The notes under the pieces were generated by a model, which was not told where the DNA came from, ran no database searches, and was given only the letters and a program-made list of their open reading frames with translations. This document shows positions 8,565-17,467 of a DNA stretch of 64,000 bases, piece by piece. Location of the stretch: positions 139,864 through 203,863 of the forward strand of contig DASTOM010000044.1 of NCBI GenBank assembly GCA_035762545.1. The letters are read 5' to 3'. Position numbers and translations under genes: made by a program. The stretch's first letter is position 1, and the number at the start of each line of letters is the position of its first letter. This DNA comes from JANQRA01 sp035762545 (GTDB lineage: Bacteria > Actinomycetota > Acidimicrobiia > Spongiisociales > ZC4RG35).

Positions 8565-10232
8565 GTGCTCGACCTGACGTTCCCACTGCACGCTCCGCAC
8601 GGCCCCGACCTCAATACCAAGGGTTGGCTGCAGGAGGCTGCGCTGCGGTGTCTCCTCAACAACCTCGACCCTGATGTCGCCGAGGATCCGGAGAACCTGA
8701 TCGTCTATGGAGGGCGCGGCAAAGCGGCACGCAACATCGAGTCGCTGCACGCCATCGTCCGCACCCTGGAACGTCTCGAGAACGACCAGACCCTCCTGGT
8801 CCAGTCCGGCAAGCCGGTGGGCGTGTTCCGAACTCACGACCTGGCGCCAAGGGTCCTCATCGCCAACAGCCTGCTCGTCCCGCGCTGGGCGACTCTCGAC
8901 CACTTCTGGGAGCTGGAAGCGAAGGGCCTGATGATGTATGGCCAGATGACGGCAGGGTCGTGGATCTACATCGGCACTCAGGGCATCCTGCAAGGGACAT
9001 ATCAGACCTTCGTAGCCATCGCCGAGAAGAAGTTCGGCGGGACCCTGGCCGGCACCCTCACCCTCACCGGCGGTCTCGGCGGAATGGGTGGTGCCCAGCC
9101 CCTCGCCATCACGATGAATGGAGGCGTGGCGCTGTGTATCGACGTCGACCCCCACCGGGTGCAGCGTCGGATCGAGACCGGCTACCTCGACGTCGTCGCC
9201 GACTCGGTGCACGCGGCCATCGAGATGGCCGCTCGAGCGAAGTCGGAGCGGACAGCCCTGTCGATCGGGCTCGTGGGAAACGCCGCCGACCTGTTCCCGG
9301 AGTTGCTCGACCGAGGTCTCGATGTGGACATCGTCACCGACCAGACCTCGGCCCACGACCCGCTGTACGGATACGTGCCATCCGGTTACTCCCTCGAAGA
9401 GGCGGCGCGACTCCGTGTCGACGACCCGGACACGTACATCAAGGCGGCCCGGGAGTCGATGGCCACCCAGTGCGAGGCCATGGTCGGGTTCCAGTCAGCC
9501 GGAGCCGAGGTGTTCGACTACGGCAACAACCTGAGAGGCGAAGCGCAGACGGCCGGGTATTCCGACGCCTTTGCCTATCCCGGGTTCGTCCCCGCCTACA
9601 TCCGGGACCTCTTCGCCGAGGGGTCGGGCCCGTTCCGCTGGGTCGCCCTGAGTGGTGATCCGGCCGACATCGCCGCCACCGATCGGGCCCTGGCCGACCT
9701 CTTCCCGGAGAACGAAGCGCTGCTCCGTTGGCTCGCCCTGGCGAGCGAGAAGGTTCATTACCAGGGTCTTCCGGCGCGGATCTGCTGGCTCTCCTACGGA
9801 GAGCGCCATCTCGCCGGGCTCCGATTCAACGGGCTCGTCTCCTCCGGCGAGGTCTCGGCGCCGATCGTGATCGGGCGGGACCACCTCGACTCCGGGTCAG
9901 TGGCGTCTCCTTACCGGGAAACCGAGGCGATGGCAGACGGCTCCGACGCGGTGGCCGACTGGCCAATCCTCAACGCCATGCTCAACGTGTCCTCCGGAGC
10001 AGCGTGGGTGGCGGTGCACCACGGAGGCGGTGTGGGCATCGGCAACTCGATCCACTCGGGAGCCCAGGTGGTCGCCGACGGGACCGACCAGGGCGCATTT
10101 CGGGTGGAGCGTGTCCTCACCAACGACCCGGGGACCGGTGTCATGCGTCACGCCGACGCCGGATACGAGAAGGCGCGGACGGTCGCCCGCGAGCGCGGTG
10201 TCGACATCCCGATGCTCGATGCCGATCACTGA
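8565..10232 (+). CDS. hutU: Urocanate hydratase
   Basis: A 555-residue cytosolic enzyme, NAD-dependent by family, converting urocanate to imidazolonepropionate in histidine degradation. Diagnostic segments run the full length: LLNNLDPDVAEDPENLIVYG, ARNIESL, the NAD-binding GGLGGMGGAQPLA around residue 180, TDQTSAHDPL, ARICW around residue 410 carrying the conserved Cys, and RDHLDSGSVASPYRETEAM. HHGGGVGIGNSIHSG near the end carries the usual His pair. The start is GTG at 8565, directly after the repeat. The next gene overlaps by 14 bp. hutH and hutI are not in this window, so the pathway is completed elsewhere or this pair works separately. Confidence 0.95.
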   Translation: MLDLTFPLHAPHGPDLNTKGWLQEAALRCLLNNLDPDVAEDPENLIVYGGRGKAARNIESLHAIVRTLERLENDQTLLVQSGKPVGVFRTHDLAPRVLIANSLLVPRWATLDHFWELEAKGLMMYGQMTAGSWIYIGTQGILQGTYQTFVAIAEKKFGGTLAGTLTLTGGLGGMGGAQPLAITMNGGVALCIDVDPHRVQRRIETGYLDVVADSVHAAIEMAARAKSERTALSIGLVGNAADLFPELLDRGLDVDIVTDQTSAHDPLYGYVPSGYSLEEAARLRVDDPDTYIKAARESMATQCEAMVGFQSAGAEVFDYGNNLRGEAQTAGYSDAFAYPGFVPAYIRDLFAEGSGPFRWVALSGDPADIAATDRALADLFPENEALLRWLALASEKVHYQGLPARICWLSYGERHLAGLRFNGLVSSGEVSAPIVIGRDHLDSGSVASPYRETEAMADGSDAVADWPILNAMLNVSSGAAWVAVHHGGGVGIGNSIHSGAQVVADGTDQGAFRVERVLTNDPGTGVMRHADAGYEKARTVARERGVDIPMLDADH

Positions 10233-11124
10233 CCCGGACTGGCCCCGCGCCGACGTCTGGCTCGCCAGCGAAAGCAACGACCCAGACGTGCTCGTCGTCG
10301 GGGTGCCCTCGTCGAAGGCAAGCCTGAGCCCATCGCGCGCCGACCTGGCACCACTCGTGGTTCGGGACCGCTTGCACCGGTTCTCCACCTATCAGGGCGA
10401 ACTGGGTGTCGATTTCGCAGACGTGAGAGTCAGGGACGTCGGCAACTGGCCGGTCTCGGAGTTGGACCGGGTACCGCTGGTAGGCGAGATGATGCGTTTG
10501 GCGAGTGGACTGCCTGACGCCGACCTCACCCTCTTCCTCGGTGGTGACAACGCCATCACCCGGCCCCTGGTCGCATCCCAGTCCGATGACCTCGCCCGCG
10601 TCGGGCTGATCACCTTCGACGCCCATCATGATGTGCGGTCACTCGAGAACGGCCCGACCAACGGAACCCCGGTCCGCGGGCTGGTCGAGGAACACGGGCT
10701 TCCCGGACAGAACATCGTCCAGATCGGGATTCACTCGTTTGCCAACTCCGCCATCTATCGCGCCTATTGCGACGCAAACGGGATCACAACGGTGACGGTG
10801 GATCAGGTGGAGCGGATCGGGATGAAGGCGACAGTCGATGTCGCCATCAGCCAACTCAGCGCCACGTGCGAATCGATCTACGTGGATGTGGACATCGACG
10901 TCCTGGACCGGGCGTTCGCACCCGCCTGCCCTGGGGCGCGGCCGGGGGGCCTGACGGTCCGGCAGCTCACCGCGGGAGTGGTCCGCTCTGCCGCGCATCC
11001 ATCGGTGACGGCGATGGACTTCGTCGAGGTCGATCCCGAAGCGGACATAGACCATCAGACCATGGACGTGATGGCACACCTGCTGCTGAGTGCGGTTGTG
11101 GGTTACGCCACGCGTTCCCACTGA
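10219..11124 (+). CDS. hutG: Arginase-fold amidinohydrolase, probable formimidoylglutamase
   Basis: A 301-residue ureohydrolase-superfamily protein. Metal-site motifs are GGDNAIT, ITFDAHHDV, and YVDVDIDVLDRAFAPACPG; the last continues into the family GARPGG. The usual GGDH is GGDN here, so one canonical His metal ligand is Asn; Asn at this position is, as I recall, found in some formiminoglutamases. Its 14-bp overlap with hutU makes N-formimino-glutamate hydrolysis (last step of histidine degradation) the best guess; agmatinase or guanidino-acid hydrolase are alternatives. The start is ATG 10219; longer upstream extensions are out-of-frame hutU shadow. Confidence 0.82.
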   Translation: MPITDPDWPRADVWLASESNDPDVLVVGVPSSKASLSPSRADLAPLVVRDRLHRFSTYQGELGVDFADVRVRDVGNWPVSELDRVPLVGEMMRLASGLPDADLTLFLGGDNAITRPLVASQSDDLARVGLITFDAHHDVRSLENGPTNGTPVRGLVEEHGLPGQNIVQIGIHSFANSAIYRAYCDANGITTVTVDQVERIGMKATVDVAISQLSATCESIYVDVDIDVLDRAFAPACPGARPGGLTVRQLTAGVVRSAAHPSVTAMDFVEVDPEADIDHQTMDVMAHLLLSAVVGYATRSH

Positions 11125-11177
11125 GGTCTGGGCCACAGACTTCGCTCAGCGAGGTCTACAGCCCTGGGTCGCGTTGA
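11125..11177. repeat. REP-like intergenic repeat, family B copy 1
   Basis: It lies between the convergent hutG-like and dusB genes and fills the whole gap. It shares CGCTCAGCGA, GTCTACAGCCCTGGG and TCGCGTT with a second copy at 56501-56552. The left arm (GGGCCACAGAC) has three changes relative to copy 2, so the stem is imperfect here. It may also act as a bidirectional terminator. Confidence 0.7.
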
Positions 11178-12293
11178 TCAACCCCCGCTGACTACTTCTT
11201 CGGCCTCCCGATCCAGCTGAGCCCCGTCCCGGTCGTCGAGGAAGCCGTGAGGGAGTCGGACGGGGCGGGGGCCGTGGCTGTGGCCGCGGACCATGTGGTT
11301 GGCCTGCTCGGGAAACGGGACGTCGGCATCGAGTTTGCCCACCAGATCCTCCAGTTCGGAGAGCGAGGAGACCCGGGAGAAGGCGTCCCTGAGGACCGGG
11401 CCGACGGGGAAGCCCTTCAGGTACCACGAGGGGTGCTTGCGAAACAGGTTGATGCCGAACGGATCGCCGAAGTGGTCGACCAGGAGCCGGGCATGGCGGA
11501 TCATGACCGAACCGACCTCGCCCAGGTTGGGAGGGGCCTGCACCGGACGGCTGGCGAACACGTCGGCCAGATCCCGAAAGAGCCACGGGCGACCAAGACA
11601 CCCCCGCCCTACGACCACACCGTCACAACCGGTCACGTCCATCATCCGGACCGCATCGTCAGCGGTCCAGATGTCGCCGTTGCCCAGGACCGGGATCGAA
11701 GTGACCGCCCCCTTCAACTGTGCGATCGCCTCCCAATCGGCGTCCCCCGAGTAGAGCTGGCGGGCGGTGCGGGCATGGAGGGCCACGCTGGCGGCCCCCT
11801 CCTCCTCGGCGATGAGACCGGTCTCGATGAACGTGAGATGATCGTCGTCGATCCCCTTGCGGAACTTCACGGTGACAGGCACGTCTCCCGAGTTGGAAAC
11901 AGCCGCCCGCACGATGGACCGGAACAGGTCGCGTTTCCACGGCAAGGCGGCGCCGCCTCCATGACGGGTCACCTTCCCCATGGGGCAGCCGAAGTTCATG
12001 TCGATGTGATCGATCCCCTGCTCGGCGACCAGCATTCGCACCGCACCTCCAAGGGACGCGGGGTCCGTCCCGTACAGCTGGATGGACCGGGGGATCTCGT
12101 CAGGATCGAAGCGGGCAAGCGCCATCGTCTTCTCGTTGCGTTCGACGAGACCCCTGGCCCCGATCATCTCCGACACGTAGAGACCGGCGCCGAACTCGCG
12201 ACAGAGCCGCCGGAATGGCGCGTTGGTAACCCCCGCCATCGGTGCCAGCACGACCGGAGGGTCGACGTGGAGGTTTCCGATCGAGAATGACAT
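11178..12293 (-). CDS. dusB: tRNA-dihydrouridine synthase, DusB type
   Basis: A 371-residue flavoenzyme that reduces uridine to dihydrouridine in tRNA. VVLAPMAGVTNAPFRRLCRE is the FMN-binding start, followed by YVSEMIGARGL, IQLYGTDP, and the catalytic-Cys segment IDMNFGCPMGKVTR. VTVKFRKGIDDDH, ALHARTARQLYSG and IPVLGNGDIW follow in the expected order, then GVVVGRGCLGRPWLF. The start is ATG 12293 because VVLAPM normally lies about a dozen residues from the N-terminus; the open frame further upstream is antisense to the lipoprotein gene. The extended C-terminus (about 40 residues, charged) is not conserved. Confidence 0.94.
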   Translation of the reverse strand: MSFSIGNLHVDPPVVLAPMAGVTNAPFRRLCREFGAGLYVSEMIGARGLVERNEKTMALARFDPDEIPRSIQLYGTDPASLGGAVRMLVAEQGIDHIDMNFGCPMGKVTRHGGGAALPWKRDLFRSIVRAAVSNSGDVPVTVKFRKGIDDDHLTFIETGLIAEEEGAASVALHARTARQLYSGDADWEAIAQLKGAVTSIPVLGNGDIWTADDAVRMMDVTGCDGVVVGRGCLGRPWLFRDLADVFASRPVQAPPNLGEVGSVMIRHARLLVDHFGDPFGINLFRKHPSWYLKGFPVGPVLRDAFSRVSSLSELEDLVGKLDADVPFPEQANHMVRGHSHGPRPVRLPHGFLDDRDGAQLDREAEEVVSGG

Positions 12294-12351
12294 CGGCTCA
12301 AATGCTATTTCGTCGGAACCACAACGCCCCGGTGACACGTCAGAACGGTCG

Positions 12352-13680
12352 ATGAGGAGAACAATCGCCGCGCTTGCGGTCTTGACATGGATGGTTGCGG
12401 CGTGCAGCACCCCCGACCCCCAGGCTGCCCCACCTCCCTCCGACGGCGTTCCCCTGTGCACCGACGTCCCCGCGATCACCGCCGACCCCGCTCTGTATCG
12501 GGACACGCCGAAATACGTCGCCAACGAGATGCCCATCGATGCCGTCTCGGCTTGGGCAATGGAACAACCCGGATATGCCGGGATCTGGATCGACCGAGAC
12601 CACAACGGGTGGCTCACGGTCGCTTTCACCGAGAACGTCGATGCCCGCCAGACCGAGATCGAGACGTTGTGGCCCAACGACGGCGTGGTTGCAGTCGCCG
12701 TCGAAGCCACCGAGGAGGACCTCTCCGCCATCCAACAACGGGCCCACGAGGAGCTACCCGAGATCATTCAGGGATCGGGCTCCATGATCAACTACGGCGT
12801 TGTATCCCTTCATGTGGGGTTCCTGACCGAGGAGAACATCGCCGCAGTGGAGGAGGCGTTCGCCGGCGAGCCTGTGTGTATCGAAGGGGCCGACCCGGCG
12901 CAGGCGGTGCCGGAGGGTCCCCAACCGGAAGGTGGTGATGGCTGGCGGCTACTGGTCGATGAGGACGAGGTTGGATTGACTTATCGCACCGGCATCGCCT
13001 GGGACCACGACAGCCTGAACGATCTGATCGCCACGATTCCGGAACTCGACATCGAGCCGCCCGATGTCGAGTTCGAGACTGAAGTCGTGATCTGGTTCGG
13101 CGCCGTTCACGGCTCGTCCTGTCCCAACCTGCGTCTCGACGACGTCGTCGTGAATGGGTCCTTGGTCTACGCCGACATCGTCGAGACGAGCAACCAGATG
13201 GCCTGCACCAGCGACGCCATCCCCCACACTTATCTCGTGGCCGTGGACCGAGATCGTCTACCCGAGGCGCCGTTCCACATCCAGTTGGACTCCAACGACC
13301 CGCCCGCCGGTGTCCCCGAAGAGCGCACCGTCGTCGAAGCCGACCTCCGCCAGCGAGGTTCCATCGCCGAACCGGGCGAGGTTGGTTTCGATGCAAACCT
13401 GCCAGGCCCAAAAGTCGAGCAATCCGGGGCGATCATCGAGACCGGATTCCCGTGGTCGTACGAGATCGACCTGGCCTGTGGCATGGAGTGGCTCGGTGAG
13501 GTCAACTCCTACCGATGGGTGGCATCGACCGAACTCCCGCAGGCCTGGCTCGATGCGACCAAAGGGGCTGACTCCGTGGTGGTCGAGATCGTCCTCAACG
13601 AGGGTGACCCACCGTTCGTCGAGGTGACCTTCGAGGGGGACACGGTGACCTACATCCCGGGAGACGCGCCCAGCTGCTGA
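12352..13680 (+). CDS. Secreted lipoprotein, unknown function
   Basis: A 442-residue protein starting MRRTIAALAVLTWMVAACS: a short positively charged N-terminus, a hydrophobic core, and a lipobox (VAAC) with Cys at residue 18, so it is predicted to be a membrane-anchored lipoprotein. The mature part is acidic, rich in Val, Glu and Pro, with scattered Cys (for example SCPNLRLDD, NQMACTSDA and DLACGMEW) that could form disulfides. No catalytic motif or known domain is recognised. It diverges from dusB with a 58-bp gap and runs 31 bp into the convergent glycosylase gene. Confidence 0.8.
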   Translation: MRRTIAALAVLTWMVAACSTPDPQAAPPPSDGVPLCTDVPAITADPALYRDTPKYVANEMPIDAVSAWAMEQPGYAGIWIDRDHNGWLTVAFTENVDARQTEIETLWPNDGVVAVAVEATEEDLSAIQQRAHEELPEIIQGSGSMINYGVVSLHVGFLTEENIAAVEEAFAGEPVCIEGADPAQAVPEGPQPEGGDGWRLLVDEDEVGLTYRTGIAWDHDSLNDLIATIPELDIEPPDVEFETEVVIWFGAVHGSSCPNLRLDDVVVNGSLVYADIVETSNQMACTSDAIPHTYLVAVDRDRLPEAPFHIQLDSNDPPAGVPEERTVVEADLRQRGSIAEPGEVGFDANLPGPKVEQSGAIIETGFPWSYEIDLACGMEWLGEVNSYRWVASTELPQAWLDATKGADSVVVEIVLNEGDPPFVEVTFEGDTVTYIPGDAPSC

Positions 13681-14420
13681 CAACTCGGGCACCAGAAGGT
13701 GACCCGATCGTCGAGACTGGCCATCTCGATGGTGGTGCCACAGCGACGACACCGGTGCCCCCTCTGGCCATAGACCCAGGTCTCCTGACCGCGACCGGTG
13801 GAGCCGGTGGTGCTGCGACGCCGCCCCACATTGAACGCCAGCAACTCGCGAGCGTTCCGGGAGATCTCCCGAAGCTGGTGGTCGGTCACGTCGGCCGTTG
13901 ACGTCCACGGGTTGATCCCGGCCAGGAACAGCAACTCCGACTTGTACACATTCCCCACTCCGGCCACCACCCTCTGATCGAGCAGGAGCCGACCCACAGG
14001 CATGGGGTCGACGGCACGCGCCCGACGGATGAAATCGTCCTCGTCGAAGTCATCCAGGAGATCCGGTCCAAGACGATCCAGCGCCCGGTCGATCGCAGCG
14101 GTCCGATCCACATCGACCGTGGGAGCGTCGAGACACGACACGGACCCAGAGCCTGTGGTCAAGCTGAGACGCGCCCGCGGTATCACCCCCTCCCTCCAAC
14201 GACCGGTCATCCCGAGATGAACTCGGACCGAGTACCCACCTGACAAGTCGATCAACAGGTTCTTGCCACGGGTCCGGACCGAGGTGACTTCGGCATCGAG
14301 AATGCGGTGCGAGTTCGACCGGATCGCGCCTGCGGTGCCCCCGACAGCTTCGATTTTCTTCCCAACGAGGATCGGTCGCAACCTGACGGCGTCCCCGGCG
14401 ATGCTGTCGCCCTCAGGCAC
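13650..14420 (-). CDS. Fpg/Nei-family DNA glycosylase (Nei2/endonuclease VIII-like)
   Basis: A 256-residue base-excision-repair enzyme. The start is taken as GTG 14420, giving V/M-P-E-G-D-S: Pro2 is the family's Schiff-base nucleophile and Glu3 the catalytic acid, so this start is functionally constrained. LGMTGRW follows, then a helix-two-turn-helix segment with LLLDQRVVAGVGNVYKSELLFLAGI, and a C-terminal zinc finger with C-x2-C and C-x2-C pairs (CRRCG and CPSC). It overlaps the convergent lipoprotein gene by 31 bp. It follows the thioesterase gene on the same strand by 5 bp. Substrate preference (oxidised pyrimidines) is inferred from the MPEGD-type N-terminus. Confidence 0.92.
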   Translation of the reverse strand: MPEGDSIAGDAVRLRPILVGKKIEAVGGTAGAIRSNSHRILDAEVTSVRTRGKNLLIDLSGGYSVRVHLGMTGRWREGVIPRARLSLTTGSGSVSCLDAPTVDVDRTAAIDRALDRLGPDLLDDFDEDDFIRRARAVDPMPVGRLLLDQRVVAGVGNVYKSELLFLAGINPWTSTADVTDHQLREISRNARELLAFNVGRRRSTTGSTGRGQETWVYGQRGHRCRRCGTTIEMASLDDRVTFWCPSCQQLGASPGM

Positions 14421-14425
14421 GACGT

Positions 14426-14833
14426 CTAGAACTCGGTGGAACCGACGTTCTGCAGGCGAACCTGACCCTGGGCGACGAGTTTCCCATCGGCCTCTCGGGT
14501 TATGTCGACCTGCCAGAGTTGTTGGGTCCGGCCACGATGAATCGGTGTTGCCCGCCCCAGGAGGACCCCGTCCGTCGCGGGCCGGAGGAAGTCCGTCTTG
14601 TTGCTGACCCCCATCGCACCGGGCATGCCATGTTCGATGGCCCAGAGAGCAGCCCCGGTCGAAGCGAGGGTCTCGATCATCATGCAATAGACGCCTCCGT
14701 GCACCGCTCCGTATGGCTGGTGATGATTCTCGGTGATCTCGAGCCGTCCCTCGGCATGGTCGGCCGAGGCGTCGGTCAGTTCGAGTCCTGAGTAGGAAAC
14801 GTACGTTGGCCGGTCCTCGAATGGGTTCTGCAT
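14426..14833 (-). CDS. Hotdog-fold thioesterase, PaaI family (second copy)
   Basis: A 135-residue hotdog protein with the segment HHQPYGAVHGGVYCMMIETLAS (the HGG turn before the central helix) and SNKTDFLRPATDG, typical of PaaI-like acyl-CoA thioesterases. It is diverged from the one at 4871-5299. The start codon overlaps the upstream lipoprotein stop (TGATG) and the stop is 5 bp before the glycosylase start, so maf, lipoprotein, thioesterase and glycosylase appear to form one transcription unit. Confidence 0.86.
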   Translation of the reverse strand: MQNPFEDRPTYVSYSGLELTDASADHAEGRLEITENHHQPYGAVHGGVYCMMIETLASTGAALWAIEHGMPGAMGVSNKTDFLRPATDGVLLGRATPIHRGRTQQLWQVDITREADGKLVAQGQVRLQNVGSTEF

Positions 14834-15795
14834 CAGCTACCGCAGCCGGTCTGGAGGGCGATCGAAGGACCGATGTCGTCGTTCACGTACTCCCACACAT
14901 TGACCCCGAACCCTTCGAAGTAGGCCGAGTTGGTCACGATCTCCATCTTCGAGTCCCCGTTGAGGTCGGCGATCGTGCCCACTATGTGGGACCCGGAGAA
15001 CTGGTCGTCCTCGCTGAGCACCACCGTCTCCTCCAAAACTGCGGTCTGGACATCGCCTTCCACAACCTTTCTCAGGAAGAGGATCGAGTAGTCGCCGATC
15101 TCCATCAGGAAGCTGGGGTTGACCTCTTCAGCGACGACGATCACTTCGTTGACCCCGTCACCTTCCAGATCGGTCCGGATCAGCTGCTTGATAACCGGAT
15201 TGGCGACGTCGAGCCCTCGTTCGGAGAGGAGGGCGGCGGCGAAGTCTGCATAGGTCGCATCGTCGGAGGCCACCTCGACCAGATGTGGGACCAACTGCCA
15301 GGGTGCTGAGATCGCCACCCCGTACGGCCCGGGGAAGTCACCGAGAAGATCGGGGTCATCGATCATGACACCGAGAAGCTGGAGCGGGTCACAGACAATG
15401 GCTTGAGGACCGGCGGTCGTCATCCCGAGCGACCCGAGAACCGTCACCTGGTAGTCCTCACCTCCGACGACAGGCAACGCCCCCTCGGTCTCCGCATCGA
15501 GCCAGGATGAGCCGTCCCACCACCCCAGAGCGCCGAAGTCGGTGGTCACCAGAGGCTCGTCCGCCCAATTGCCTTCGAGCAACGGGCTCGTCGTGGTCGT
15601 TCCCAGCGTGGTGGTGGTCGTCGCACCGGTGGTGGTCGTGGTCCCCGGAACCGCGGTAGTTGTGACTGCCCCAGAGGTCGTAGTGGACCCGAGTACGGAC
15701 GTAGACGATGTCGTGGACGACTCGCCGGTCTCACCAGGGCTGCAGGCCGCGACGACGACAACGATGGCCGCGATGGTCTTCTTCATCCCGGTCAC
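14833..15795 (-). CDS. Lipoprotein with Thr-rich linker and FG-GAP-like repeats
   Basis: A 320-residue protein. From the inner ATG (15786) the signal MKKTIAAIVVVVAACS has a lipobox Cys, so the mature protein is lipid-anchored. A low-complexity Ser/Thr linker follows (about residues 25-72, long runs of TTTTT), and then a globular domain. Near the C-terminus two segments, RTDLEGDGVNEVIVVAEE and ADLNGDSKMEIVTN, fit the D-x-(D/N)-x-D-G calcium-loop pattern of FG-GAP/VCBS repeats. The upstream GTG at 15795 overlaps the maf stop by 4 bp and is the coupled start; ATG 15786 is equally possible. Function unknown. Confidence 0.78.
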   Translation of the reverse strand: MTGMKKTIAAIVVVVAACSPGETGESSTTSSTSVLGSTTTSGAVTTTAVPGTTTTTGATTTTTLGTTTTSPLLEGNWADEPLVTTDFGALGWWDGSSWLDAETEGALPVVGGEDYQVTVLGSLGMTTAGPQAIVCDPLQLLGVMIDDPDLLGDFPGPYGVAISAPWQLVPHLVEVASDDATYADFAAALLSERGLDVANPVIKQLIRTDLEGDGVNEVIVVAEEVNPSFLMEIGDYSILFLRKVVEGDVQTAVLEETVVLSEDDQFSGSHIVGTIADLNGDSKMEIVTNSAYFEGFGVNVWEYVNDDIGPSIALQTGCGS

Positions 15796-16376
15796 AAGTT
15801 AGACCGCCTGGCGAATTGCTCAGGAACCACGCCGACTTTTCGCATCAACCTCGGGATGAGGTGGATCGGGAGCCCGATCACCGTGAAGGGGCTGCCCGAA
15901 ATCGACTCGACGAACATGCCTCCCTTCCCCTGAAGACCATAAGACCCTGCCTTGTCCATCGGCTCCCCGGTCTCGACGTAGGCGTAGATCTCGTCCTCGG
16001 TCATCGGGAGCATGCGGACCGCAGTGATGTCCACCATCGAAGCCGCTTCCCCGGCACTGGCGACTGCCAGCCCGGTGAACACCTCGTGCTCCGCGCCCTG
16101 GAGACTGGTCAGCATGGCGCGGGCCTCCTGGGGATGAGCGGGTTTCCCCAAGACCCTGCCTTCGTGCACGACTGCGGTATCCGCTGCGATGACCGCCACG
16201 TCGGGTACTGAGACCGAAACCGCCTTCTCTCTGGCGAGACGCTCCACATAGACGCCGGGAGACTCATCGGGGCGACGTGTCTCGTCGACATCTGCGGGGA
16301 CCACCATGAATTCGAGATCGAGACGCTCGAGCAGTTCGGCACGACGCGGCGACGAGGAGGCGAGAAGCAGCTTCAA
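15792..16376 (-). CDS. maf: Maf family nucleotide pyrophosphatase
   Basis: A 194-residue protein with the canonical Maf start LLLASSSPRRAELLERL, the acidic VPADVDE segment, a lysine-bearing REKA, VIAADTAVV (catalytic Asp of the Maf fold) and GKP. Maf proteins hydrolyse non-canonical or dTTP/UTP nucleotides and are tied to septum control. The start codon is TTG 16376, in a 4-bp overlap (TTGA) with the amidohydrolase stop; the family N-terminus allows no other choice. The downstream GTG of the lipoprotein overlaps in the same manner. Confidence 0.92.
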   Translation of the reverse strand: MKLLLASSSPRRAELLERLDLEFMVVPADVDETRRPDESPGVYVERLAREKAVSVSVPDVAVIAADTAVVHEGRVLGKPAHPQEARAMLTSLQGAEHEVFTGLAVASAGEAASMVDITAVRMLPMTEDEIYAYVETGEPMDKAGSYGLQGKGGMFVESISGSPFTVIGLPIHLIPRLMRKVGVVPEQFARRSNL

Positions 16377-17434
16377 TTGAGTCGTCCTAGACGAAGGATG
16401 TGTGCAGGGTGAGAGAGGACCCCGAGCGATTCCACCGGGTTCTCGGCGAACCAGACCGCGTCGGCCGGCTCACCGACGGCGAAGGAGGCGTCCTGACCCA
16501 GGGCGATCCGTGGCGAGCGAGAGACCGCAGCGACCACCTGAGAGTTGGACAGCCCGTAGGCCGCCAGGCGTATCGCCTCAGCCGCCACGTCGCGGGGACG
16601 TCCGACCAGGTCGGTTCCCGCCAGCACATGGACCCCGGCTTCGATCGCCAACGGGAGCAGACGACTGAGCCGGTCCCGGCCTTCGGCGAGCAATCGCCCG
16701 CCGCTGGACTCCACGCCCAACTGCTCGATCGTCGCCTCGACGCGCAGAACGGTGGGTACCCACATACCTGAACGAGCACCCAGCGGCCCGAGGTCGTCCT
16801 CCTCCAGGAACAAACCGTGCTCGATCGAGTGGACCCCGGCCGCCACTGCAAAACTGGGGACGTCCCGGGCCATGGTGTGAATGGCCACACGGGCGCCAAC
16901 GGCCTCAGCCGCATCGACCGCCGCCCGGAGCTGGCCGGTGTCGAAGTTGGCGACCGGCCCAACCCCTTTGCGCGGCCAATCACCGATCAGCTTGACCCAT
17001 CCCAGACCGGCCCGCGCCTGCCGTGTCGTCGCCTCACCGAGGGCGTCGGCGGTGACAACGCGGCCAAATCCGGGGTAATAGCCTCCGTCCACGGAGAGAA
17101 TTCCGGCAGCCGCCTGCACGTCGGGGCGCTCTCCAGGGGGCACCGCTGCCACTGCCCGGATGGCGGTGTCGTCGTCCCATCCCTTGTCGAGAAGCAACGT
17201 GACCCCACCCCCGAGGGTGTCCCGAAGCCGCTCCAAGGCAGTGTCGAAGTCGCCTGGCTGGAACAGCGTGTCCGAGGCGAAATGAGCGTGGGCATCCACG
17301 AGACCCGGCGACGCCCACAGACCTTCTCCCACCTGACGGTCGGCACTGCCCTCGGGCTCGGCCCAATGACCGTCGACGACGTCACGAACCACGGTTTCAC
17401 CATCCGGAGTCCTCAGATGTGCTCGCAACCTCAC
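16373..17434 (-). CDS. Metal-dependent amidohydrolase
   Basis: A 353-residue protein with the amidohydrolase layout: a small beta-sandwich N-terminus, then SPGLVDAHAHFASDT with the H-x-H metal pair, a Lys in WVKLIGDW, His in VAIHTMA, His in VHSIEHGLF and Asp in LAGTDLVG, in barrel order. The C-terminus ends with the usual GQDASFAVGEPADAVW return to the sandwich domain. The substrate (cyclic amide, peptide or imide) cannot be told. The start is placed at GTG 17434, which leaves 33 bp to the divergent protease gene; the open frame upstream overlaps that gene antisense. Confidence 0.85.
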   Translation of the reverse strand: MRLRAHLRTPDGETVVRDVVDGHWAEPEGSADRQVGEGLWASPGLVDAHAHFASDTLFQPGDFDTALERLRDTLGGGVTLLLDKGWDDDTAIRAVAAVPPGERPDVQAAAGILSVDGGYYPGFGRVVTADALGEATTRQARAGLGWVKLIGDWPRKGVGPVANFDTGQLRAAVDAAEAVGARVAIHTMARDVPSFAVAAGVHSIEHGLFLEEDDLGPLGARSGMWVPTVLRVEATIEQLGVESSGGRLLAEGRDRLSRLLPLAIEAGVHVLAGTDLVGRPRDVAAEAIRLAAYGLSNSQVVAAVSRSPRIALGQDASFAVGEPADAVWFAENPVESLGVLSHPAHILRLGRLN

Positions 17435-17467
17435 GATGGGGACGGTAACTGCCGATGAGTCCGCATA

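Noticed and set aside
10030..10218. N-terminal extension of the hutG-like protein
   Set aside because: Lies inside hutU in another frame and has no similarity to the ureohydrolase fold.
12223..12351. N-terminal extension of the lipoprotein at 12352
   Set aside because: It would bury the signal peptide and lipobox and overlaps dusB on the other strand.
4871..14833. Recent duplication of the two hotdog thioesterase genes
   Set aside because: The two proteins share only fold-level motifs (HAG/HGG region); they are old, separate family members.
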